A stretch of 64,000 nt of DNA from Arenicola marina (Eukaryota; Annelida; Polychaeta; Arenicolidae), in contig OZ025263.1 in assembly GCA_964019135.1 (NCBI GenBank), positions 33,334,133-33,398,132 on the forward strand, given 5' to 3'. Positions 35,101 through 48,117 of the stretch are shown one piece after another. Position numbers and translations under genes: made by a program. Below the pieces are notes generated by a model. It saw only the letters and a program-made list of their open reading frames with translations. It made no database searches and was not told the origin of the DNA. The stretch's first letter is position 1. Each line of letters begins with the position of its first letter.

Positions 35101-37782
35101 TTGGGGAAGTAGCCAATCACATCAGGTCTGAGTTTTAACTTTCGATATATCGGTCATGAAGTTTCATCATTGATGCTTAATAACTGTGCACCCTCCATAT
35201 CCTTCTTGGGTCGCTGAGCTTTGTGAATATGACAGTAGTATGGTATATAGTGTGCAATAAATAAGTACAACCAAAAGTCTTTGTCCTCTTCTACAACGTT
35301 CTTTTGGGTTATGCATGTTATTCATGGTCAGAATATAGAGTCGTAAAAGCTAAGAGAAGTCAGACAGAAAGGACAGTGATTTGTTGCAGAGGCAACGACC
35401 AACAACAAAATGACAGAGGTCTGCACATCTATCTACCAGCTCATTTGCATAAGGTAAAATGGCGTCATTTAGCAGCTAGTCATGTTGTGGAGCCTATTGA
35501 CATCACGGAGCAATTTCTACCATTGTGTCTCACGCTGCCTAGCCTTCTGGTAAACATTAATATAAATATTAATGGATGTCTCTTATTTTTGCGAATGCAG
35601 TCCTGCTGGTTCTTTAGTTGCCCATTTTACGAATAAAGCCGATATTAGGCGGACCGACTTTGGCTCTTATTACACAGAAAGCACGGTATTTATCGTGTTT
35701 TGTAGACACGTGACATATTAATGTATGCAACTAGAATAACAGGATTTGGCCTACCGTCTTAACTATTTGCCATTCAGTATTGTGATAGCTGACAAATGGT
35801 CCACCCGAGGGTTGCAATAACAGGACTGTCGCTTCACTTCCTGAAATTCAAATGCACCATTGCTTTTATGGAGAAGAAGATCCGAGATGGCTGGCCAGGT
35901 GTTCGGGGGATCGTCGGCCGGCACCGTTCAGATATCCATCCTGTCCGTAGAGACAGCTGCGAATTTTTTTATTCTTGAGGTTTTGCACTGTCGTGTGACC
36001 ACGACAGTTTCCTCCATCCCATCTCAATCTTGTAATATGTGAGTACGTTTGATTTTCTTGTGTTTCATTTTCGGATTCTACTTCACGCTTGGAGGGCCCT
36101 ATAGCGACTGACAGGATGAGAGTGGCGTTAAGTCAGATGATGTCTTTTTTCCCAGCTCTCCTTTCATGATCCGCTTTGGCTTCTTCTTCTTCTTCTTCCC
36201 TCTTTGGCTTCTTTCCTCCCTCCGGCGGGCCCTTCCACCTGTTGCGCTCTTTTTGTTGCGCCCTGGCCTCTTAGTTTTCCCTTCCTTCTTTCTCCGCTCT
36301 GCTGTCTCCTCGCGCTATTACTGTACACTTCAATACCACTTCCCCTTTCACATCCTGTGTCCCTTTCCCGTCTCTCTCATTTTACCCCCCATCCGCCCCC
36401 TCCCCCCATGCAGTTCTCTTTTTAGTCTTCAGATCTCCTGAGCCGTTGTCTCACCGCCCATCCAGCCCTGTCGTCCCGCACTACTTGTCTAAATCCCCCC
36501 TCTACCCTCAGCGCCCACCTTCTCGCACCCGGTGGTCCACATCATGAAGACATCTCAGTTTACCGGGGCCTTGTATTTCCGATCTCCATTCGCTCATCGT
36601 CCATACGGCGATAAAAGCGCTTCCCAGAAACAGCCTCGCAGTATAAAACGAGTTATACTTATAAGTTTTGCAGATATTAGTACTCCTAGGGCATGACCAA
36701 GTGGTCTGCAATCAGTGCACCTATCAGATTGGCCGCACCGATATCCCAATCGTTCCCTTTGGCTGTCCAAGGGTTAGTTATCTGCTCTCTTCATCTCTGC
36801 TTGTTTCCTAACTGCCAAGAACCGCGACTGATGACGATAATGACAGCGAGACCTAGGGCAATGTAGGTAATTGGACCACAGCTTCCTTAGACAATCTTTG
36901 ATTGGACGGAGCGTGAGATATACATTTCTTCTGAAGTGTCCAGCAGTTTTCGAAGAACCAAAAATGCGTTGTCTTGATTCTTGATTGTTAATAGGCGCAA
37001 AACAGGAGCGGCCTCTAGAAACCAAACGGTCCACCACAGCGCTCAAAGCTCCTGATCCCAGATCAAGCGGAAAACCAGAAATGCATCTTGCAGTCAAAAG
37101 GTTCGCCACAACACTCGAAGTCGCAAGTCGTACATCAATCTTCTGAAATGACATCGACCAAATAACAGTGGAGCATTACGTTACTTCCAAATGATATAGT
37201 GTATGGATGTTAAGGTCAAGGGAGCGTTTGTATGTTTCAAGGAAGCAATACATGAAAACATCGCCTATTTCGTCCCCGTTACACTAACATTGGCATTAAT
37301 ATCATTATGACGTCAAACAAATATTGTATGTCATTCATGCACTATATGAACATTTAAGTCTATGCACTACATAAAATATATGGGACAAAAATATTCTGAA
37401 TATGCTTGGAAATTTTCGAGTTTGTACATTTCTATAAACGATACTGCTGCAGGTTGCTCCTCCACGGGGTCGCTTACGCTTAGTGAAATCGTGGAGAGTA
37501 ATGAGGTGAACCCGGATAACACCCGATCATGCTGTGTCGCCATCTAGCGGCTGGATATGAAATCGGAATACTCGCGGTCGGGTGACCAGAGGGCTGAGCA
37601 GCCCACAGGGCAGGCGATCCCCCCAAGTACTTCGAATCATAATCGAAGATGGGGGGGGGGGTCACATCTGTTGGTACTCCGACCACCTGAACCAGTGACC
37701 GTTGACCTATTTATGTCAAGAGAGCAAGCGGAGGTAACATTCTCTCCGTTGGTTGGTACACTATGGAAGGTCTTCAATATCT

Positions 37783-38933
37783 TGTGACGCCTCCCATTTT
37801 GATACCCTGGGAAATCAGGTATTTTTGTAAAATTATCCTTTTTAGTTACGCTATCAACCCCAACTAAGCTTTACCTACCTTGTATCAGGCCATATTGTCA
37901 CTTTCTGTTGTCTGTTTAACTTGTTTATTCTTATTTGGGATGGCACGAACCAATTTGTAACGGTTTGGGGGATGTTTACCTCCCGGGGTGGCCATGTTTG
38001 TTGTTCCTCGCGCGCGGCCTCGTTTTAGCAATTATGTTAATGACCAAAGTTTTCTAACCTCGCTGCCAACAAAATCCTCATTTATGTATAAGACACTGGT
38101 TTCTGGTCTTGTTCGCTTTGTCTGATACTTTGTTAATGTTTTAATGTAAGCCAGCCACCTGCATCGCATACTTTAGACTCTTAAATTAAGGAGAAATGAG
38201 AAAAGGGAGATGTAGATTATTTCTGTGTGCGTCTTCCGGTGAGAGGGGTATTTAAGAGGAGACGCCGGCTGAGATTGAAAAGCATTCGCATTCACATTCA
38301 GATGAGATTCGCATTCAGAGGCATTCAGATTCAGAGGTTCAGATGTAGAAGTCAGACCTTAGTCTTGGGACCGTTGACAAAGTTGGTTAGTGCCCCACCC
38401 ACACCGCACCCTCCCCCCTCCCATTCCTCCCTATTAACCACCATACCACGATGTGGATGACCACGATGACCCAGATGATGTGACGATGCGTGAACCCGAT
38501 GACCCGATGATACGATGTCGATGACCTCTGTTGATGTTTCCTGGCCTCCCACTCCACTGGATAGAATTTCACCCACCTAACTAGCCCAACCCTTGCATTT
38601 CCCTACTAGCATCTGTATGATTAGTCTGTTGTTAAGATTTTATTACAGATTTATAGCATAGACTACTGCCTAGGGGTGGGGGCACATTTTTGGTATTCAT
38701 TAGGTATCTCATTGTACGAGTGCATACTGTTATCATTTAATTAGTCTATGCCACGGTAGGGGTCCAGTGTACATACAGATTTGTTTAATCCTATATTCTC
38801 ATTGTACCTGCCTTCTAGAAGAAAATTTGAATAAATGCCGCCAATGGTGGGAGACTGAGATTATCTTTGTCAATAGTTTTTATTAGCTTATGTCTTTTCG
38901 ATTCAAAATATATTATTTGCGGCCATCCTGACA
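37783..38933 (+). mobile_element. Candidate solo LTR (about 1.15 kb)
   Basis: This segment is absent between the same flanks in R4 (about 51,440), where block E4 runs into E5 without a break. It begins TGTGACGCCTCCC and ends GGCCATCCTGACA, so it has TG...CA termini. It contains a TATA-like GGGGTATTTAAGAGG near 38,245 and an AATAAA at about 38,829, in the promoter-then-polyadenylation order of an LTR. Small repeats of CATTCAGATTC (38,280-38,345) and GATGACC (38,450-38,530) lie between. I found no clear target duplication and no internal retrotransposon genes, so the LTR call is moderate. Confidence 0.45.
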
Positions 38934-38935
38934 AG

Positions 38936-39178
38936 TTACGCGCGTAACCATCTCTTTGTATCCTGTGTCACCGATGATGCTGCGCGACCTGTCTTCCTGT
39001 GTCTAACACCCACTGGTGACATGTACGCTGCGCTGTCGGCAAGCTGATATACGTAGAGACATGCATAGGCACTGATTTCATCAGCAACGGTCGCTGAGAA
39101 GGCAGCGATTCCAGAAAATAATACTGACACGAATAAGATTATCAACACCTGGTGCGTATCCATTGTACAGTAATCCAC
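38936..39178 (-). pseudogene. Possible remnant of a secreted-protein exon
   Basis: A minus-strand frame of 80 codons contains MDTHQVLIILFVSVLFSGIA followed by AFSATVADEISAYACLY. That is a plausible signal peptide (a hydrophobic core of about 17 residues) with a short mature part. The paralogous block in R4 (51,270-51,345, plus strand) aligns without gaps but has a TGA within the hydrophobic stretch, and F1 lacks the segment. The frame ends at the LTR-like insertion. No family is recognised, and chance openness is a real possibility. Confidence 0.2.
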
Positions 39179-40989
39179 CCCTCATTTATTGTAGTCTCAA
39201 GCACCATTCAATGCCACTTCACCAGCTGTGCCATTTCATTTTCTTTCCCGATGCTGGTGCAGGTCTACATTTCTTCTCTGCTTTGTGTCCAAATTCCGAC
39301 CTTTTTTTATTTGGTCACTTTTTGCGTCCGCATAGATATGTCCTTCTTGCGTTCAAACATGACAAACCCACCTACCATCGTCCGCTCTAAATCCCCCCCC
39401 CCCCCCTGTTCCTTGCGTCTGCGTTAAGGTCCGGAAGATTCTCCGCTGCGTCATTAGTGCGGCCGTCCCGACCGCCGCGCCATCTAACGGGCCTCCCCTC
39501 GGGCGGCCCTCTTCGCCCCCCCCACCCTCCCCCGGCTGAGGCACGAATCTCCATGAAGACTACTCAGTGGCTCACCCACAACATCCCAGGACATCCATCA
39601 CCCCGACCTACCCACCCCGCCCACACCCCAACCTCTCGGAGAAGCGTTGGTGTCAGCCGGTCGGGCTGGGATGGTTTATACGGTGGACCATTGGTGACAT
39701 CGCTCCGGAGATGAAGTAGTTAGTGATCGGCACTAACGAGAGGAAAATATAAGTGCGTTTGTTGGGTTGTTTGTATGCGATGAAATACGATACGTGTCGC
39801 ACATTGTTGAGATTCGGGGACAACCAATGACAACTAATGGTTACTAATGACATCCAACATAATTACAACGGTTCACATCCGATGACCGCGACTGATAGCA
39901 TATGACAGCCGATAGCGGCTGACGCTAACAAATCAATGGCAATCAGAGTCAATATCATTATGTGACAACTGTTGGTCCTCTGGTCCTTGATATTGAGTTG
40001 GTCTACATCCTAGCACGAAGGATAATCCCCTACATTATGGACACCACTGGCTTATTCCCCTCGTCTTTCCTGACCCAAACTGAAATCACAATTCCAATAG
40101 CGATATTCCATCTTGGTAAAGTAAGATGTTTGTGCGGATATTATGCAATCCCTTACTTGGAAATTTAAGTTATATTTGGTAGTAACAATAGGGCTGGGTC
40201 TCCAATCGCCGAGATTATCTCTAATGCGCCGTTGGTCGCCTGGCTTATAACGTTGACCCCTGCTCCTGATAATGATTAGTTCTTTAGCGCCTGATTCCAA
40301 AGGGCGATTTTAAGTTGCTGGCACGGTTCCATCTGGCGCAGGAGTCACAAAGACAACATACGTTGGGTCGTCCCCGCTCCACAGTTTCCGCGCAATCAAT
40401 CATGACGACGGACAGATGTTCTGGCGTTGAACATTCACATTGAAATGGACATATTGATGTTGTTACGTTGATACTGTTGAAACATTTAAAGAGGCAGAAA
40501 TTATGGAGACATTTAAGGGGACTTATAATGATATTGTCAAACATTTATAGGACTAAAACCAACATTGTTAAATCATTTAAATAGGCTGAAATTGATATTG
40601 TTGAAAAATTTAAAGGGATTTACAGTTATATGGTTGTGATATTTTACACAGCACATCTCCCTAACTGCGGATGAAAACTTGCTTTAAATTATTCGGACTT
40701 AAATTAAGTATATTAAAAGAACAGACGCACACCGTGAATGATATATGTTGCATGCATGCCATGGTTGTCAGTTAGTGCCTGCTTTGCCATATCAGATTCT
40801 TCAGTTCCACCATATTTGTCACCAAAGGTGAATAAACCACGGCATCAATATTGAGGTAAGCAGCATTGCGGCCGGGTACTATCTCATTATCGTAGCACTG
40901 ACCTCAACTGAACGGAACACGAAGCTTGGCCTTATCAGCATTAGGTACCCGAGCGGCAGTCACAAACTGGAAGTGACATTTGGCGGATA

Positions 40990-41094
40990 TCACGAACGCA
41001 GTTTAGCCGACTACGGGGTTTAGTCGACTACAGTTACCAAGTAAACGATTTTGTCCGACCAAGCCCCGTAGCCGGCTAAACCATGTTCGTGAAA
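40990..41094. mobile_element. Foldback (palindromic) mini-element, second copy
   Basis: A 105-bp near-palindrome: TCACGAACGCAGTTTAGCCG on the left, and CGGCTAAACCATGTTCGTGA on the right, with complementary CTACGGGG and CCCCGTAG inside. It lies in block E6 of F2 and is the reverse-oriented counterpart of the element at 13,968-14,057. Confidence 0.65.
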
Positions 41095-41741
41095 CAGGTC
41101 CCAGGTTAGCCGCGCTGCGGGTCAGTTTCCACTTGTACAGTCAAGGCATTCCTTCTCCTCTATCTCCCAGGGGGCAGGTCTCGCCGCCCCACCCGTTGCC
41201 CACTTCCTCCCGCCCCTGCCGTTGCCTACGCGGTAAGGCCATCCGTTCAGGGATCTGGTTACCGCAGTGGCTGACATCCGGTGGTGACGTATGTTCGGCG
41301 TTGTGAGTACACGTGACATTCTCGCTGCGGAAACGAGGCTTACACCTGACTGATATCTACTTTTTTTTAGCATAAATGCAACTGTTTGTTGCTGGTTACT
41401 GTCTCTGACCTTCTGCACAAATCACCCCTCCGCCCCCCCCCCCCCACCCTCCACCCATCTTCCTCTCTCTCTCTCTTCCTGCCCATATGTCTCTCTCTCT
41501 CACAGTTTTTCTCCCTCTCTTCCATCCCTTTCTTTCTCTTACTTGTTCTCCCTATCTCGCCATCTCTCCCCCTCTCTCCCTCTCCCTCTCTTTTTGTTTT
41601 ATTTTTACAGCTGGTCTGGTGTCCCGCGGTGATGTCTTCATAGTCCGCCAGACGTCTCCCCTCCCTAATTAGCCTGTTTAGACAGAGGGGCCGTTGAACT
41701 GCCATCTACCGGCCAGCCGGGGACCTCGGCGAGACCAAACT

Positions 41742-44700
41742 GAGGCGAGGACAAGACGACACGAAGCGAGGACAAGACGACACGAGGCGTGGACAAGGCG
41801 ACACGAGGCGGGGACAAGACGGCACGAGGCGCGGACAAGACGACACGAGGCGAGGACAAGACGACACGAGGCGAGGACAAGACCACACGAGGCGAGGACA
41901 AGACGACACGAGGCGAGGACAAGACGACACGAGGCGAGGACAAGACGACACGAGGCGAGGACAAGACGACACGAGGCGAGGACAAGACCACACGAGGCGA
42001 GGACAAGACGACACGAGGCGAGGACAAGACGACACGAGGCGAGGACAAGACGACACGAGGCGAGGACAAGACGACACGAGGCGAGGACAAGACGACACGA
42101 GGCGGGGACAAGACGACACGAGGCGAGGACAAGACGACACGAGGTGAGGACAAGACGACACGAGGCGAGGACAAGACGGCACGAGGCGCGGACAAGACGA
42201 CACGAGGCGAGGACAAGACGACACGAGGCGAGGACAAGACCACACGAGGCGAGGACAAGACGACACGAGGCGAGGACAAGACGACACGAGGCGGGGACAA
42301 GACGGCACGAGGCGCGGACAAGACGACACGAGGCGAGGACAAGACGACACGAGGCGAGGACAAGACCACACGAGGCGAGGACAAGACGACACGAGGCGAG
42401 GACAAGACGACACGAGGCGAGGACAAGACGACACGAGGCGAGGACAAGACGACACGAGGCGAGGACAAGACGACACGAGGCGAGGACAAGACGACACGAG
42501 GCGAGGACAAGACGGCACGAGGCGCGGACAAGACGACACGAGGCGAGGACAAGACGACACGAGGCGAGGACAAGACCACACGAGGCGAGGACAAGACGAC
42601 ACGAGGCGAGGACAAGACGACACGAGGCGGGGACAAGACGGCACGAGGCGCGGACAAGACGACACGAGGCGAGGACAAGACGACACGAGGCGAGGACAAG
42701 ACCACACGATGCGAGGACAAGACGACACGAGGCGAGGACAAGACGACACGAGGCGAGGACAAGACGACACGAAGCGAGGACAAGACGACACGAGGCGAGG
42801 ACAAGACGACACGAGGCGAGGACAAGACGACACGAAGCGAGGACAAGACGACACGAGGCGAGGACAAGGCGACACGAGGCGAGGACAAGACGACACGAGG
42901 CGAGGACAAGACGACACGAGGCGAGGACAAGGCGACACGAGGCGAGGACAAGACGACACGAGGCGAGGACAAGACGACACGAGGCGAGGACAAGACGACA
43001 CGAGGCGAGGACAAGGCGACACGAGGCGAGGACAAGGCGACACGAGGCGAGGACAAGGCGACACGAGGCGAGGACAAGACGACACGAGGCGAGGACAAGA
43101 CGACACGAGGCGAGGACAAGGCGACACGAGGCGAGGACAAGACGACACGAGGCGCGGACAAGACGACACGAGGCGAGGACAAGACGACACGAGGCGAGGA
43201 CAAGACGACACGAGGCGAGGACAAGACGACACGAGGCGAGGACAAGACGACACGAGGCGAGGACAAGACGACACGAGGCGAGGACAAGGCGACACGAGGC
43301 GAGGACAAGGCGACACGAGGCGAGGACAAGACGACACGAGGCGAGGACAAGGCGACACGAGGCGAGGACAAGACCACACGAGGCGAGGACAAGACGACAC
43401 GAGGCGAGGACAAGACGACACGAGGCGAGGACAAGACGACACGAGGCGAGGACAAGACGACACGAGGCGAGGACAAGACGACACGAGGCGAGGACAAGAC
43501 GACACGAGGCGAGGACAAGACGACACGAGGCGAGGACAAGACGACACGAGGCGAGGACAAGGCGACACGAGGCGAGGACAAGACGACACGAGGCGAGGAC
43601 AAGACGACACGAGGCGAGGACAAGACGACACGAGGCGAGGACAAGACGACACGAGGCGAGGACAAGACGACACGAGGCGAGGACAAGGCGACACGAGGCG
43701 AGGACAAGACGACACGAGGCGAGGACAAGGCGACACGAGGCGAGGACAAGACGACACGAGGCGAGGACAAGACGACACGAGGCGAGGACAAGGCGACACG
43801 AGGCGAGGACAAGACGACACGAGGCGAGGACAAGACGACACGAGGCGAGGACAAGACGACACGAGGCGAGGACAAGACGACACGAGGCGAGGACAAGACG
43901 ACACGAGGCGAGGACAAGACGACACGAGGCGAGGACAAGACGGCACGAGGCGAGGACAAGACGACACGAGGCGAGGACAAGACGGCACGAGGCGAGGACA
44001 AGACGACACGAAGCGAGGACAAGACGACACGAGGCGAGGACAAGACGACACGAGGCGAGGACAAGACGACACGAGGCAAGGACAAGACGACACGAGGCGA
44101 GGACAAGACGACACGAGGCGAGGACAAGACGACACGAGGCGAGGACAAGACGACACGAGGCGAGGACAAGACGACACGAGACGAGGACAAGACGACACGA
44201 GGCGAGGACAAGACGACACGAGGCGCGGACAAGACGACACGAGGCGAGGACAAGACGACACGAGGCGAGGACAAGACGACACGAGGCGAGGACAAGACGG
44301 CACGAGGCGCGGACAAGACGACACGAGGCGAGGACAAGACGACACGAGGCGAGGACAAGACGACACGAGGCGAGGACAAGGCGACACGAGGCGAGGACAA
44401 GGCGACACGAGGCGAGGACAAGACGACACGAGGCGAGGACAAGGCGACACGAGGCGAGGACAAGACCACACGAGGCGAGGACAAGACGACACGAGGCGAG
44501 GACAAGACGACACGAGGCGAGGACAAGACCACACGAGGCGAGGACAAGACGACACGAGGCGAGGACAAGACGACACGAGGCGAGGACAAGACGACACGAG
44601 GCGAGGACAAGACGTCACGAGGCGAGGACAAGACGACACGAGGCGAGGACAAGGCGACACGAGGCGAGGACAAGACGACACGAGGCGAGGACAAGACGAC

Positions 44701-46520
44701 ACGAGGCGAGGACAAGACGACACGAGGCGAGGACAAGACGACACGAGGCGAGGACAAGACGACACGAGGCGAGGACAAGGCGACACGAGGCGAGGACAAG
44801 ACGACACGAGGCGAGGACAAGGCGACACGAGGCGAGGACAAGACGACACGAGGCGAGGACAAGACGACACGAGGCGAGGACAAGGCGACACGAGGCGAGG
44901 ACAAGACGACACGAGGCGAGGACAAGACGACACGAGGCGAGGACAAGACGACACGAGGCGAGGACAAGACGACACGAGGCGAGGACAAGACGACACGAGG
45001 CGAGGACAAGACGACACGAGGCGAGGACAAGACGGCACGAGGCGAGGACAAGACGACACGAGGCGAGGACAAGACGGCACGAGGCGAGGACAAGACGACA
45101 CGAAGCGAGGACAAGACGACACGAGGCGAGGACAAGACGACACGAGGCGAGGACAAGACGACACGAGGCGAGGACAAGACGACACGAGGCGAGGACAAGA
45201 CGACACGAGGCGAGGACAAGACGACACGAGGCGAGGACAAGACGACACGAGGCGAGGACAAGACGACACGAGGCGAGGACAAGACGACACGAAGCGAGGA
45301 CAAGACGACACGAGGTGAGGACAAGACGACACGAGGCGCGGACAAGACGACACGAGGCGAGGACAAGACGACACGAGGCGAGGACAAGACGACACGAGGC
45401 GAGAACAAGACGACACGAAGCGAGGACAAGACGACACGAGGCGAGAACAAGACGACACGAGGCGAGGACAAGACGACACGAGGCGAGGACAAGACGACAC
45501 GAGGCGAGGACAAGACGACACGAGACGAGGACAAGACGACACGAGGCGAGGACAAGACCACACGAGGCGCGGACAAGACGACACGAGGCGAGGACAAGAC
45601 GACACGAGGCGAGGACAAGACGACACGAGGCGAGGACAAGACGACACGAGGCGAGGACAAGACGACACGAGGCGAGGACAAGACGACACGAGGCGAGGAC
45701 AAGACGACACGAGGCGAGGACAAGACGACACGAGGCGAGGACAAGGCGACACGAGGCGAGGACAAGACGACACGAGGCGAGGACAAGACGACACGAGGCG
45801 AGGACAAGACGACACGAGGCGAGGACAAGACGACACGAGGCGAGGACAAGACGACACGAGGCGAGGACAAGACGACACGAGGCGAGGACAAGACGACACG
45901 AGGCGAGGACAAGACGACACGAGGCGAGGACAAGACGACACGAGACGAGGACAAGACGACACGAGGCGAGGACAAGACGACACGAGGCGCGGACAAGACG
46001 ACACGAGGCGAGGACAAGACGACACGAGGCGAGGACAAGACGACACGAGACGAGGACAAGACGGCACGAGGCGAGGACAAGACGACACGAGACGAGGACA
46101 AGACGACACGAGGCGAGGACAAGACGACACGAGGCGAGGACAAGACGACACGAGGCGAGGACAAGACGACACGAAGCGAGGACAAGACGACACGAGGCGA
46201 GGACAAGACGACACGAGGCGAGGACAAGACGACACGAGGCGAGGACAAGACGACACGAGGCGCGGACAAGACGACACGAGGCGAGGACAAGACGACAAGA
46301 GGCGGGGACAAGACGACACGAGGCGAGGACAAGACGACACGAGGCGAGGACAAGACGACACGAGGCGAGGACAAGACGACACGAGGCGAGGACAAGGCGA
46401 CACGAGGCGAGGACAAGACGACACGAGGCGGGGACAAGACGACACGAGGCGAGGACAAGATGACACGAGGCGCGGACAAGACGACACGAGGCGAGGACAA
46501 GACGACAAGAGGCGAGAGAG
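41742..46520 (+). repeat. 21-bp minisatellite array 2 (about 228 units)
   Basis: A tandem array of about 4,780 bp, the same 21-bp unit as array 1 but in the opposite orientation (core GAGGACAAGACGACAC). Only about six T residues occur in the whole plus strand. Each unit has 16 purines of 21 and three CpGs. A block with the signature GACGGC...GACGGC...ACGAAGCG occurs at 43,939 and again at 45,031, 1,092 bp or exactly 52 units apart. This is a large segmental duplication within the array. All six frames are open throughout, a consequence of the stop-free seven-codon unit. Left flank ACCTCGGCGAGACCAAAC and right flank GCGAGAGAGGACAGAGGC are block E7 and G sequence. Confidence 0.97.
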
Positions 46521-47104
46521 GACAGAGGCTAACATTCCAATGATAACAGATTGCCACCATTGTTGCGGGATCGGTAGCATTAAAACAGGCAAGAAAATAA
46601 AAGAAGCGTAGCCTGCAGGAGCAAGAATGCTGTTGACATTGCGCTGAATTGCCCGCCCAATGAGTTATTTAGTGTAGGAATTTAGAGAACATTTGTGGGT
46701 GTCCGGTGTCAGTAAACACCTACCCTTCAATGGCGAAAGCCCCATAATTAATTACTGCTCCATTCACGCGTTATTCAGAAAATTGTAGGTGCACACTGAA
46801 GCCTGAAACTGCCTTATTATCGTTATTGTCATTTTCAACACAGCTGCTCGTTTAGCTATTGGCATCATGGAATCGATAATAATTATGATTATAATTGCTT
46901 ATGATTGTCACTTGGATAATGAAGTAATACTAGAATTATAAGCTGACAATAGTGTTGTCACATGCTGCCAAAAATCGCCTGCGGTTCCAGCGTTGATCTC
47001 ACACTCTGGGTGGCGGGTCAATGACTGAAAGATTTGCTTATTCAGAAGAATTAACGGGACCCTAAAGTTGTTTTGGTCAGAATTATTAATATCAGACAAT
47101 TCTA

Positions 47105-47300
47105 ATAATAATGCTCATAATAATATACTAATTAGTACTAATACTAATTCAAATTTGATAAAGTTCGCATTAAACATTAAATAAGGGGAAAGTACGATAA
47201 GTACTTGTGTCTCATTACCGCGATGGCTGTTTTCGCCTGGGGGACATGGTTTGAACACGTGGTTCATGTACATCGACATATATATAATACGGTAGGTTAC
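47105..47300. other. Second inversion axis
   Basis: Copy F2 block G can be followed to about 47,105 and copy R3 block H begins, on the other strand, at about 47,300. The roughly 200 bp between are AT-rich (AATAATAATGCTCATAATAA and similar) with no partner elsewhere in the window. Confidence 0.6.
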
Positions 47301-47769
47301 TTGGCTGCGAATGCTGCTCACATGGAACTACCTTGAACTTTATCAAATGCAACCGTGTGCTATATGAGTTGTATGTCAAACTCAATTAGTCCCTAATATA
47401 TCAGCACGCAGGAACTAATAATATCAGTCCACTAATAACATTACGGGATGTCGCCAAGGTTTGAAGGTCATGCGGGCTGAGGATGATCAGCTGGCGTGAT
47501 CGCCCAGTCACCCCTCAGAGGAAGGGAGGGGGGGGGGGGTGGTAACCGCAGCCCAGACCGGTCACCAACCGAGTCTCGGGTACGAATTGACACGTGACAC
47601 GCCAAGGTCGGCACCCAACCCCTTGATTCCCAGTGTCTCCGACAAGCCACATGTCTCCAGCTCACACTCACCATGATCTCATGCCGCTAGGGGGCTTCGT
47701 TATATGTTGCCGGCTACTTCCTAAATGCATTCGCAATCTCGCCCACCAGGGCATCGTTTCGCATATATC

Positions 47770-48117
47770 TGTAGTGTCCAGACGTGACATGTGCAGGACG
47801 CGGCGGTGGCTGGTCCTCCCGCCACCGGTCGCTAAGCCCCGACCCCCTGTCTCCTGATTGGCTCGCTCGGCTGAGCCAGAGATCGGGTGGTACTGTCGCC
47901 CGGACTGGCGCTCCCCTTCGTGATCCAGACGGGAGAATAATGAAGGGCGGTATAGCAATGCGAGTGGTGTAGACCAGTCACCTTCTTGTAACTTAGAAAA
48001 TAAATTGATCGCTGGAAATAATCCACGTGTTGCGATGTGAACGCCAATATCCGCGGACCCGGAAGGGTACGTGCATGGGGAAGGACGGGAGTCCATACCC
48101 CCACCCACGAACACCAC
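47770..48117. mobile_element. 348-bp insertion with ATATC target duplication
   Basis: F1 reads GTTGATATATGCGA at 33,001-33,014. In R3 the reverse complement of this site is split by 348 bp, and ATATC stands on both sides (47,765-47,769 and 48,118-48,122). The insert begins TGTAGTGTCCAG and ends CGAACACCAC. Its ends show a weak inverted similarity (GTAGTGTCC versus GTGGTGTTC). It is GC-rich and non-coding. The insertion is well supported, but its class is unknown. Confidence 0.65.

Larger units (their letters stand above)
34270..47105 (+). repeat. Large repeat copy F2 (B to G, with expanded array)
   Basis: A forward copy directly following F1. The order is B (34,270-35,200), E2 (35,200-36,160), E3 (36,160-36,600), E4 (36,600-37,782), a solo-LTR-like insertion, E5 (38,934-39,965), E6 (40,320-41,150), E7 with the 4.8-kb 21-bp array (41,150-46,520) and G (46,520-47,105). 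The start-to-start distance of equivalent points in F1 and F2 is about 9.25 kb (26,640 versus 35,890), which gives the size of the repeat unit. The unique-looking stretch 39,965-40,320 has no match in F1 and no gene. Confidence 0.85.

Noticed and set aside
36174-36230. TTCTTC-rich tract as a possible splice or regulatory signal
   Set aside because: A simple pyrimidine microsatellite in block E3. No exon structure can be supported around it.
40284-40544. Minus-strand frame with GRPNVCCLCDSCARWN, partly shared with F1 (near 29,950-30,030)
   Set aside because: Of the six codon differences between copies over the shared part, five change the residue, which argues against purifying selection. No family recognised.
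41665-46592. Equivalent giant frames of about 1,600 codons over array 2
   Set aside because: Same 21-bp artefact. The paralogous unexpanded sites show no coding sequence.
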